Source: Candidatus Jettenia sp.
Lineage (GTDB): Bacteria; Planctomycetota; Brocadiia; Brocadiales; Brocadiaceae
Length of the DNA stretch: 64,000 bases
Assembly (NCBI GenBank): GCA_021650895.1
Contig: CP091278.1
Location: forward strand, 248,001-312,000
Reading direction: 5' to 3'
In this document: positions 44,076 to 51,791 of the stretch, in pieces
Numbering within the stretch: position 1 is the stretch's first letter
Layout of the letters: each line of letters opens with the position of its first letter
Made by a program: the position numbers and the translations under genes
Notes under the pieces: model-generated
Databases searched by the model: none
What the model was told of the DNA's origin: nothing
Seen by the model: the letters and a program-made list of their open reading frames with translations, nothing else

Positions 44076-45949
44076 ACATCGATATTGCTGCCCTGCAAAA
44101 AATAGTAAATGTGCCTATCATAAAAGCCATTGCTACTCACAGGATAGGGGTAAATGCATTGCTGGGTGCTATACCATCTGCAAAAGTACCTAATCTTTCC
44201 ATTGATTACGGGATTTTGATCGAAGAAGGTATTTCGAAGATAGAAAAAGTATTAGCTATGGATGCGCGGATAAATAAACGTGCGTTGGCTATTATGCTCT
44301 TATCACGGGATGAGGCGCTCGAGGATAATTTAAGAGATAAACTTACCCATGAGATTCTTGTGAAAATTCAAGACATTCGGGACGATGTTCAAAAGCATTT
44401 TAGTAATCCGTTAAGCTATGTAATCAATATAAAGCGGGCAAGCTTTGTCGATAAACTCACGAAAAAGGTCTCAATAGCCCATATCCAGAAAAAAGAGACA
44501 CATCCGTTTGTACGAGGTGTATTCTTCTATTTCCTCGTGCCATTAGCATCTTTTCTCATAGGATATAAGCTTATGGCACTCTTGATGTACCTGATCTCTG
44601 CAGGATTTCAGACCAGCGATGTTTTTAGTCTTGCTGTATCACTTATCGCAGGTGGTATATCAGCATCTTACTTTTCATCATCTATATACCTGAAAAATCG
44701 CAAAGCAAAACTTACTATATCGGAGATATTAGGCAGTATTACTATGCATCCGTTAGCCGCCTTTCCGATACTTATTATTATATTATGGATTGTTTATAAG
44801 TTAGTGGGAGAATTTGGAGCGGGGACGTGTGTTGATTTTTTTGAAAACAAGATATTTGGTAATTCTCTGAATCCATCAGGTGGTTTTGATATAGCCCTCT
44901 ACATCCCTTTTATCCAGAAGTCGTATCATATTTTACATGTGGACTTTCAGGGATTTAACTATTATTTAGGGTTACTTACGCAGAAAGTAATAAGTAAGGA
45001 TAATATCATATTTGAGTTGTTCTTTAATGAACAGTTAGGATTGATACAGGTTGGGCTTACCTATGCGATTGCCATTGTATTTCCTATTGTAGGATTTTTC
45101 TTCCTGGCCTTTGGCATTATGGAAGATAGCGGATATCTTCCGCGTCTTGCAGTTATGGTAGACAAGGTATTTAAACAAATAGGGTTAAATGGGAAGGCTA
45201 TTTTACCGATGGTACTGGGTTTGGGTTGCGATACTATGGCAACTTTGACAACCCGTATCCTGAATACAAAAAAGGAACGGGTCATTGCTACCTTGCTCCT
45301 GGCATTGGCTATTCCCTGTTCGGCACAATTGGGCGTTATTGCCGGTGTACTGGGTCGGATTTCGGGAATATACTTTGCCATATACGCTTTCATCATTTGC
45401 ACACAACTTCTCTTTGTTGGTTATTTGTCATCAAAGGTGTTGCCCGGTGATCCTTCTGATTTTTTAATGGAGATTCCTCCCTTTCGCATGCCGAAGCTAT
45501 CAAATATCTTTATTAAGACATTCTACAGGGTTCACTGGTTTTTAAAAGAAGCTGTCCCATTGTTTATGATTGGTACTCTCGCTCTGTTTATCGCAACGAA
45601 ATTGGGGGTACTGTCTTTTGTTGAAAAAATGGGCGCCCCGATTATTAAAAATTTTCTGGGATTGCCTATTGAGACAACGCACGGTTTTATTTTGGGGTTT
45701 TTACGAAGGGATTACGGCGCTGTAAGTATCTTCGATACCCTTCAGGAAAAAGGGGGGGATGCAGGCATAGATCCCAAACAACTCTTAGTTTCCTTAGTTG
45801 TAATTACGTTATTTATCCCATGCCTTGCAAACTTTTTTGTGATGATTAAAGAACAGGGAGCGAAGAATGCATTTCTTATGTTTGCATTTATCTTGCCATA
45901 TTCAATCCTTATTGGGGGTATTCTCCGCATTATTTTGCAGCAGTTCTGA
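44072..45949 (+). CDS. feoB: FeoB membrane domain (C-terminal part of a split FeoB)
   Basis: A 625-residue integral membrane protein forming the Fe2+ permease part of FeoB. It starts by overlapping the stop of the G-domain gene (ATGA). A helical linker domain (residues 1-115) leads to about ten membrane segments. Gate motifs are visible: GLGCDTMAT near 385 and SAQLGVIAGVLG near 418, and a second gate in the C-terminal half (GFLRRDYGAVSIF near 545). The G domain in trans would be needed for regulation. It leads directly into the RseC-like gene. Anammox bacteria need much iron for hemes, which fits the location. Confidence 0.9.
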   Translation: MNIDIAALQKIVNVPIIKAIATHRIGVNALLGAIPSAKVPNLSIDYGILIEEGISKIEKVLAMDARINKRALAIMLLSRDEALEDNLRDKLTHEILVKIQDIRDDVQKHFSNPLSYVINIKRASFVDKLTKKVSIAHIQKKETHPFVRGVFFYFLVPLASFLIGYKLMALLMYLISAGFQTSDVFSLAVSLIAGGISASYFSSSIYLKNRKAKLTISEILGSITMHPLAAFPILIIILWIVYKLVGEFGAGTCVDFFENKIFGNSLNPSGGFDIALYIPFIQKSYHILHVDFQGFNYYLGLLTQKVISKDNIIFELFFNEQLGLIQVGLTYAIAIVFPIVGFFFLAFGIMEDSGYLPRLAVMVDKVFKQIGLNGKAILPMVLGLGCDTMATLTTRILNTKKERVIATLLLALAIPCSAQLGVIAGVLGRISGIYFAIYAFIICTQLLFVGYLSSKVLPGDPSDFLMEIPPFRMPKLSNIFIKTFYRVHWFLKEAVPLFMIGTLALFIATKLGVLSFVEKMGAPIIKNFLGLPIETTHGFILGFLRRDYGAVSIFDTLQEKGGDAGIDPKQLLVSLVVITLFIPCLANFFVMIKEQGAKNAFLMFAFILPYSILIGGILRIILQQF

Positions 45950-45952
45950 GAA

Positions 45953-46360
45953 ATGGAAATAAGAGGAAAGATAGTATCCATTCACGGTAATAGTGCCGAA
46001 GTGTGTATTATCCTGGAAAATAAAGCATGCGGAAGTTGTTCTACATGCCCCAAAAAGATGGGTGTACAGGATATTGTGCAGGTAGCTGTGATAGAAGGAG
46101 TTCATGTTGGACAAGAGGTTGTATTGCGTAGCAATAAAAATTGGTTTACGAAAAATACATGGATTATTATAGTAATTACCTTTGTGCTGGGATTGATAAT
46201 AACAGAGGCAATATCTATGGTCGTATCATTCGGTGCTTACCGTAAAAATATTGATATACTCGGGGCCAGTATTATCACGGTAATTGTTTCGATTATAGTA
46301 TGGTTGAAGAGGCCGCAATATCTTTTTAGAATAGAGTTGACAAAAAGGGGAAAAACGTAG
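45953..46360 (+). CDS. RseC/MucC-like membrane protein
   Basis: A 135-residue protein. The N-terminal half has CGSCSTCPKK near residue 33 (a C-x2-C-x2-C site), and the second half has two membrane segments (about 65-87 and 98-113). This is the RseC/MucC layout, proteins that act with SoxR-reducing Rnf-like complexes or sigma-E control in proteobacteria. It starts three bases after feoB and ends two bases before the regulator gene, so all are in one operon. Here its likely job is redox or metal related; that is inferred from position. Confidence 0.75.
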   Translation: MEIRGKIVSIHGNSAEVCIILENKACGSCSTCPKKMGVQDIVQVAVIEGVHVGQEVVLRSNKNWFTKNTWIIIVITFVLGLIITEAISMVVSFGAYRKNIDILGASIITVIVSIIVWLKRPQYLFRIELTKRGKT

Positions 46361-46362
46361 TT

Positions 46363-47013
46363 ATGGCTGATACCTATCAGGAAGAGATTCTTGAGTTGAT
46401 ATGGACAATAGAAGAAGAAAATGACAAAGTCGATAAAGATGTATTACTGAAAAAAGTAGATCTTCCCGACGCAGAACGTCATATAAAAGCTCTCGTTGAA
46501 GAGAGCTATATTACGATAACCAATAAAAAAGTACAGCTTACGAAAAAAGGAAGGGTTGACGCTCGCCTGATTATCAGAAGGCATCGCCTTGCTGAAAGAT
46601 TATTACATGACGTCCTGGAAGTAAAAGAAGATACCATGGATTCCAGCGCGTGTAAATTTGAACATTTCCTGGATGAAGAAGTCACGGCCAGTATATGCAC
46701 ATTGCTAGGTCATCCGGTAAGCTGTCCTCATGGAAAGGCTATCCCATCGGGTGATTGCTGTGAGAAAGCAAATAAGGAGATAAGGCCGGTTGTAATGCCA
46801 TTAACAGAGTTAAGGTCCGGAGATGAGGCAAGGATATCCTATATCGTGACAAAATATCATCAACGGTTAGATAAGCTTTCATCGATGGGTTTAGTACCCG
46901 GAGTTCAAATCCGGCTTCATCAAAGACAACCAACTTATGTTATTCAGATGGGTGAGACACAAATTGCACTCGATAGTGCTATTGCACAAAGTATTTATGT
47001 TCGCCTTATTTAA
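46363..47013 (+). CDS. DtxR/MntR-type metalloregulator with FeoA domain
   Basis: A 216-residue regulator. Residues 5-65 form a winged helix (LPDAERHIKALVEESYITITNKKVQLT), about 65-125 the metal-binding dimerisation domain (RRHRLAERLLHDVLE and CKFEHFLDEEV, with HPVSCPHGKAIP near 125), and about 140-216 an SH3-like FeoA/core domain. This order is that of DtxR/IdeR/MntR proteins that repress metal uptake genes when metal is bound. The last gene of the feo operon; it may regulate the operon's own promoter at 43.6 kb. Confidence 0.88.
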   Translation: MADTYQEEILELIWTIEEENDKVDKDVLLKKVDLPDAERHIKALVEESYITITNKKVQLTKKGRVDARLIIRRHRLAERLLHDVLEVKEDTMDSSACKFEHFLDEEVTASICTLLGHPVSCPHGKAIPSGDCCEKANKEIRPVVMPLTELRSGDEARISYIVTKYHQRLDKLSSMGLVPGVQIRLHQRQPTYVIQMGETQIALDSAIAQSIYVRLI

Positions 47014-47033
47014 TCTTGTTTTTTTCTTTTGAC

Positions 47034-47062
47034 TTGACAATACCGTATAGGTGTGATATTAA
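47034..47062 (+). promoter_or_regulatory. Promoter close to the start codon of the L,D-transpeptidase
   Basis: TTGACA (47034-47039), 17-base spacer, TATTAA (47057-47062). The start site would be about 47069, only three bases before ATG 47072, and there is no ribosome site, so the message may be leaderless. The -10 lies inside TGTGATATTAATTCCACA, a near-palindrome (TGTG...ATTAAT...CACA) that resembles a CRP/FNR-type site. Confidence 0.5.
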
Positions 47063-47071
47063 TTCCACACC

Positions 47072-48058
47072 ATGAAGACAATAAAAAACGCTTGCATGCT
47101 TATCTTTTGTGTGTGTTTTCTTTTTATATCTGAAGGCTATAGAGCTACTTTCGCTGTAGGGATACAACAACCGGTCGTGTCTGCAAATCCTAATCCTAAT
47201 CAAAAATCACTTCTTTTTGCAGCAAAAGAAGCGGATAATGTTGTTATTTACAGAAAAGATATAATTGCTCATTCTGCTGAGCTGAAAAAAGAATTAAAAA
47301 CAGATGAAGAAGGGTTCAAAACGGTTGAAAATACCATAATAAAAAACCAGGAGAAGCCGAGCTTAGAGGTTGTTCATACCTATATAAAAGAGGGAAAAAA
47401 AGACGAAGCAAGAAATATTCTCTCTGAGATTTTTATGAATAAACAAATACCGGAAAAGCAGAAAGAAATAAAGGAGTTATTAGACAAACTCAACGAAGAA
47501 TTGATCTTTTCTCCTTCATCTTCCTCTGATGCTATCGTATATACAGTCCAGCCTGGGGATGTTCTTGCAAAGATTGCAAAGAAATTTACCACGAATTATG
47601 AATTAATCATGAGAATCAATAGCAAACCTACAACGAGATTAAATATAGGGGAAAGGTTAAAGATACTTACGGGAAAGACAAAAATACTTGTTAATAAGAG
47701 TGATTTTACCCTTACCTTGTTACTCAATAACCATTATGTAAAACAGTATAGAGTCTGTATAGGAAAAGACGATAAAACCCCTGTTGGAATATTTGAAGTA
47801 AAAAACAAGATGAAAGAACCTACCTGGTACTCACCACAGGGTGGGGTGTTTCCTTACGGGCATAAAGAAAATATTCTCGGTACACGATGGATAGGTTTTA
47901 AAGATAAACCCAATCTCTATGGTTTTGGGATTCACGGTACAACGCTTCCTGAATCAATTGGCACGGCAGCATCAAATGGTTGTGTGAGAATGGTAAATAG
48001 TGATGTGGAAGAATTATATGATTTTGTAACACAAGATACTGAAATCATCATTCAGTGA
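47072..48058 (+). CDS. L,D-transpeptidase with LysM domain
   Basis: A 328-residue exported enzyme that makes 3-3 peptidoglycan cross-links or anchors proteins to the wall. Signal peptide at residues 1-28. A helical, Lys/Glu-rich segment (about 70-145) precedes a LysM domain (YTVQPGDVLAKIAKKF near 156-200) that binds glycan. The YkuD catalytic domain (about 210-328) has HGTTLPESIG and SNGCVRM, giving the His and Cys of the active site. Its promoter sits just upstream. An M184 MITE follows the stop by 51 bases. Confidence 0.92.
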   Translation: MKTIKNACMLIFCVCFLFISEGYRATFAVGIQQPVVSANPNPNQKSLLFAAKEADNVVIYRKDIIAHSAELKKELKTDEEGFKTVENTIIKNQEKPSLEVVHTYIKEGKKDEARNILSEIFMNKQIPEKQKEIKELLDKLNEELIFSPSSSSDAIVYTVQPGDVLAKIAKKFTTNYELIMRINSKPTTRLNIGERLKILTGKTKILVNKSDFTLTLLLNNHYVKQYRVCIGKDDKTPVGIFEVKNKMKEPTWYSPQGGVFPYGHKENILGTRWIGFKDKPNLYGFGIHGTTLPESIGTAASNGCVRMVNSDVEELYDFVTQDTEIIIQ

Positions 48059-48109
48059 TATGGTCTTGTGTTGAGAAACGAACCGGAAGGCAAAGAAACA
48101 ATACAGTAG

Positions 48110-48293
48110 TACAGTGTCAATATAATTCATGATAATACAATTTGTATCGGTTCAACTGCATGGGGCTGTGTCATTGCGAGGGTAGTGTCCGAAGCAATCC
48201 CCTGGATATTTCAAAAGAGATTGCTTCGGGAAAATACCCCTCGCAATGACAAATACAAGAAAGCCTATTATAGGAAATCAAGTTGACAGTGTA
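48110..48293. mobile_element. M184 MITE, copy 4
   Basis: 184 bp, inverted relative to copies 1 and 2, ends TACAGTGTCAATATAATTC and AAGTTGACAGTGTA. Flanked by GTAG at 48106-48109 and 48294-48297, a 4-bp target duplication different from the CTAG of copies 1 and 2. Confidence 0.88.
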
Positions 48294-48316
48294 GTAGTAT
48301 CTTAAAACAAATACTT

Positions 48317-48829
48317 ATGGAATGGAAGATAAACAGGGGTTCGAAAGGGTGTATCATATGCGATAAGAAATTTTCTGATGATGAAGAATATTACTCTGCT
48401 CTTTTCGATGAAAATAATGCCTTTACCCGTAAAGATTTTTGTATCGCATGTTGGGATAAAGATAAACAAGAGTATCTTTTCTCATTTTGGAAAACAAAAG
48501 TACCAAAAAAGGATAAACCCGCTCAAAGATTTATCAGTACGGAAGTATTGCTCGATATGTTTATCAGGTTGGAGGGAAGTAACGAAATCCACCAGAGGAA
48601 TCTGCGATATGTATTAGCCTTGTACCTGATACGGAAAAAGCTATTTAAAATAAGATCTTTTCATAAACAAAATGAGGAAGAATATATTATTCTTTATTAT
48701 CCGAAAGAAGACCGGGAATTTAATGTATTTAATCCCGATTTAAAAGAGGAAGAGATTGAGTCTATCACATCCGAAATGAGCCAACTCCTGAACTATCCCT
48801 ACCTGGAACAAGCAAGTGACGTGAAGTAA
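48317..48829 (+). CDS. Small zinc-ribbon-like protein of unknown function
   Basis: A 170-residue cytoplasmic protein. CIICDKKF near residue 12 and CIACWDK near 44 form two C-x2-C pairs, as in a zinc ribbon. The C-terminal half (about 75-165) is helical with a basic middle (LYLIRKKLFKIRS). I do not recognise a characterised family. It starts 20 bases after an M184 MITE and has no clear ribosome site. The role may be nucleic-acid or protein binding; that is a guess. Confidence 0.6.
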   Translation: MEWKINRGSKGCIICDKKFSDDEEYYSALFDENNAFTRKDFCIACWDKDKQEYLFSFWKTKVPKKDKPAQRFISTEVLLDMFIRLEGSNEIHQRNLRYVLALYLIRKKLFKIRSFHKQNEEEYIILYYPKEDREFNVFNPDLKEEEIESITSEMSQLLNYPYLEQASDVK

Positions 48830-49015
48830 GGAATCATGAATTGCCGTGTTAACTGATTCTCAATAATGGTGTTGGATATAACATAAGAAGAGCACCTGGT
48901 ATATATTCGATATTGCAATTGCCGGCAGAGGGGGAATCTTGTGTTCGTCCATCTTTTGTGGGCTTCAGGCACATGCCTTTCTCCATGATGAGGGCGAAAG
49001 CGAGATTCGCTCCCA
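48830..49015. other. Intergenic region before LR-C
   Basis: No gene. A diverged R2-type inverted pair, GGCAGAGGGGGAATCTTGTGTTCG near 48923 and CGAAAGCGAGATTCGCTCCC near 48994, is visible. Nothing else is apparent. Confidence 0.5.
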
Positions 49016-49731
49016 TATGCATCAAGCTAACATGTGGAAACGGTGAAGAATAACATAATCCCCCTTAGTCCCCCTTTAGAAAAGGGGGAGATGCATAATC
49101 CCCCTTTTTTAAACTTATCCTTACCCACAAGTTAAGGAGAGAGCGAAGGTAGAAGCAAGGTAAACCACGAAGTACACGAAGAAAGAAGGGCGTAGAGAAG
49201 CAAGATTTTGCGTCTTTACAATTGAGGTAGGGGTGTGTTGTTTCGCCTCAAGAAGGGATCGATCATAAAAAGAATTTATGGAGATTTGGAACTCTCTTAT
49301 TCTTCGTGTACTTCGTGTTCTCTGTGGTATTTAAAGATGTGGATAAGGACAAGTTTTTTAAAGGAGGGTTAGGGGGAATTAGAGGGGAATAGCACACACC
49401 GTGCTCTTTCTCTCCTGTCAATATAATTCATGATAATACGATTTGTATCGGTTCAACTGCGTGGGACTGTGTCATTGCGAGGGTAGTGTCCGAAGCAATC
49501 CCCTGGATATCTCAAAAGAGATTGCTTCGGGAAAATACCCCTCGCAATGACACATACGAGAGAGTCTATTATGGTAAATTAAGTTGACAGTGTACCAGGG
49601 GGATACCCCTTTTTTATGGAACACTATTCTTAGCTTGATTGTATAGGAATTTTCATTTTATGTAAGCGGTTTTCAGGGTGGCACGGACAAACTCCGTTTG
49701 TCCGTGTTGCCGTCTTTAGCTTGATGCATAT
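49015..49731 (+). mobile_element. LR element, copy C (carries an M184 MITE)
   Basis: Bounded by ATATGCATCAAGCTAA and TTTAGCTTGATGCATAT. It has the same internal deletion and the same M184 insertion site as LR-B. It contains no supported coding region. The following stretch 49732-49848 holds no gene. Confidence 0.75.
49416..49594. mobile_element. M184 MITE, copy 5 (inside LR-C)
   Basis: About 179 bp with the same shortened left end and same flanks (TCTCC on the left, CCAGGGGGATACC on the right) as copy 3 in LR-B. Confidence 0.85.
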
Positions 49732-49848
49732 GAGGTTCGCCCCTACAAGTACCATAAGCATGATCCAACAGTATGCAGCTTTTTTCCGTAAAGAGTTTTA
49801 ATGTAAAAATCTTACATCGGTTTTACCTCATAAACGGTTTATGAATGG

Positions 49849-50103
49849 TTATTGAGGTGCATAGGTAGATGTGTTTGCCGGTGTGTTAAAGCTGCACGAC
49901 TCGCAATCTCCGGCTACCCCTTGTTTTTTTCTTTCTTTTAGTAATGATTGAAGTTTTATTACCTGATCGGTATCAAGATTTTTTTGCCTTTGCAAAGCCA
50001 GCAATTTAATACGGGTTTGCCGTGTCCTTTTAATACTTGGGCATACCGTTTTTCTCATACCTACAGGACAAATACCGGCTATTTTCTTCTTATTTATTTT
50101 CAT
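49849..50103 (-). CDS. Small basic protein with C-terminal Cys pair
   Basis: An 84-residue, Lys/Arg-rich protein. GICPVGMRKTVCPSIKR near residue 10 carries two Cys, and GDCESCSF near 67 carries a C-x2-C. A long basic helix lies between. GAAAGGAG upstream of ATG 50103 is a good ribosome site, which supports a real gene. It follows rnc by about 25 bases on the same strand, probably in one transcript. No family is recognised; it may bind metal or nucleic acid. Confidence 0.55.
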   Translation of the reverse strand: MKINKKKIAGICPVGMRKTVCPSIKRTRQTRIKLLALQRQKNLDTDQVIKLQSLLKERKKQGVAGDCESCSFNTPANTSTYAPQ

Positions 50104-50128
50104 TGCTCTCACAACTCCTTTCTAAGTT

Positions 50129-50893
50129 TTACATGCAAGTCTCACTTGTACTACAAGTTTCACTCGTATTATTGGAAACTAAGTTCGGAGTAGGCATAAA
50201 GATGTTCAGGGTCTCCTTTGCCGCTGATTGTTCTGCTTCTTTTTTGCTTTTTCCCCATCCTCTGCCGTACTCATTACCTTTTATTAACACGATTACCTCA
50301 AATGATTTCCCATGATCTGGACCAATTTGCTGGAGAACCCGGTAACTGGGCGTAACACCATATTCTTTTTGACTGTATTGCTGAAGAATAGATTTATAAT
50401 TCTTCTCATGTTGATTTTTACAAACAATATCAATCTCTTTCGCTAAATATTTTATTGTAAAATTGTAGGCTGCCTCAAAGCCTCCATCGATATAAATCGC
50501 TGCAATAACTGCCTCAAAAACATTCGCAAGTAAGGATTTTGGAAGAAAATTCCGGTCGTTTAAACCCTTTCCTACAAAAAGGAAATCTTGCAAATTTGCT
50601 TCCAAACTAACCCGGGCAAGTGTCGCCTGACTTACCACCACAGACTTTATCTTTGTCAATTCTCCTTCGCTGTATTGTGGCAACGTCTTATACAAGTAAT
50701 CGGAAATAATCATTCCCAATATAGCGTCTCCTAAAAATTCTAGTCGCTCATTCGAAAGATTATTTTCTAACCGGCAAGAAGTGTGGGTAAGTGCTTTTTC
50801 AAGCACCAGGGTATTATGAAAACAATATCCTATTGCTAATTGGCACTCATTAAGTTTTTCTGGGTTTATATGATTATTCACTTGGAATATCAT
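50129..50893 (-). CDS. rnc: Ribonuclease III
   Basis: A 254-residue double-strand-specific endoribonuclease for rRNA and mRNA processing. The signature NERLEFLGDAILG near residue 48 carries the catalytic Glu/Asp; a second acidic site is FEAVIAAIYIDGG near 126. The double-stranded RNA-binding domain follows (about 165-235, with KKEAEQSAAKETL). The tail ends in a short tandem repeat, TSETCSTSETC, that is unusual. Its start overlaps the end of the NYN gene by 20 bases. Confidence 0.93.
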   Translation of the reverse strand: MIFQVNNHINPEKLNECQLAIGYCFHNTLVLEKALTHTSCRLENNLSNERLEFLGDAILGMIISDYLYKTLPQYSEGELTKIKSVVVSQATLARVSLEANLQDFLFVGKGLNDRNFLPKSLLANVFEAVIAAIYIDGGFEAAYNFTIKYLAKEIDIVCKNQHEKNYKSILQQYSQKEYGVTPSYRVLQQIGPDHGKSFEVIVLIKGNEYGRGWGKSKKEAEQSAAKETLNIFMPTPNLVSNNTSETCSTSETCM

Positions 50894-51410
50894 TTTTTTG
50901 AAACTTTTTTTCCTTAAACAACATAGATTCTTCTATAGCAGTATACTTTGTGGCGGCGCTAATAAGTTCAACGGCTGTGCTTCTCCTGAATGACACAACC
51001 TCTACCCGGCATCCATGCGCTTTTAGCATTTCCACAAGTGGCACAAAATCTCCATCGCCACTTACCAATACTACAGTATCTAACTTTGGGGCAATTGCTA
51101 TAGAATCTATGGCAATACCCATATCCCAATCTCCTTTTGCTGTTCCATCTGGCCTTAATCGAAGTTCTTTCGATTTAATTTCATATCCTAAACGACTTAA
51201 CGCGTCGGTAAAGCTCGATTGGTCTACATCGGGTTTTTGTACAACATATGCGATAGCACGAATAAGATTTCTATCACCTACAACTTCTAATAAGAGTTTA
51301 CTATAATCTATTTTTGACTGGTGTAACGCCTTTGCTGAATAAAACATATTTTGGACATCTACAAAGATCCCGATCCTTTGTTGTGATCCTCTAACTCGTC
51401 CACCTACCAT
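50874..51410 (-). CDS. NYN-domain protein (LabA/DUF88 type)
   Basis: A 178-residue protein. IGIFVDVQNMFYSAK near residue 13 and DWDMGIAIDSIAIA near 92, with LVSGDGDFVPLVEML near 112, hold the conserved acidic residues of the NYN (PIN-like) nuclease fold. LabA/DUF88 proteins are thought to be RNA-processing enzymes. The 20-base overlap with rnc puts two RNA-cleaving enzymes in one operon, which suggests related roles. Confidence 0.85.
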   Translation of the reverse strand: MVGGRVRGSQQRIGIFVDVQNMFYSAKALHQSKIDYSKLLLEVVGDRNLIRAIAYVVQKPDVDQSSFTDALSRLGYEIKSKELRLRPDGTAKGDWDMGIAIDSIAIAPKLDTVVLVSGDGDFVPLVEMLKAHGCRVEVVSFRRSTAVELISAATKYTAIEESMLFKEKKFQKNDIPSE

Positions 51411-51679
51411 GTATATCTTCCTTTCTCATAAAAACCTAACACAGCAAAGATCACATATAAGTACCTAACTTAAAAACTTTTTCATAAAAATACCATAGGG
51501 AAAATTAGGTAGGTTAAAATAAAAATACTCTATAAATTCAAAGAACGTAAGATAGTTATAACAAATTATGTCATAACGTACCTTTTGGCAAAATATTAGA
51601 ACAACACCATAAAGTACAATATTTTATTGTAACAGCCTTTTGCTGACAGTCAATTAAAAAACTGAAAAAGTTAATTTTA
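51411..51679. other. Divergent intergenic region
   Basis: AT-rich, with no gene or repeat that I can identify. It must hold the promoters of the rnc operon on the minus strand; none is clear enough to call. Confidence 0.3.
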
Positions 51680-51708
51680 TTGACACTTCTTATAAATTTT
51701 GATAAATT
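51680..51708 (+). promoter_or_regulatory. Possible promoter of pheA
   Basis: TTGACA (51680-51685), 17-base spacer and TAAATT (51703-51708). The leader to ATG 51792 would be about 77 bases. I see no Phe-rich leader peptide. Confidence 0.4.
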
Positions 51709-51791
51709 TACTTAGGTATTATATAAATCTAAATGCTTTATTGGCAATAACTAAACATAAAACAAGTAGAGATCGGCAATTAAAATTATTT

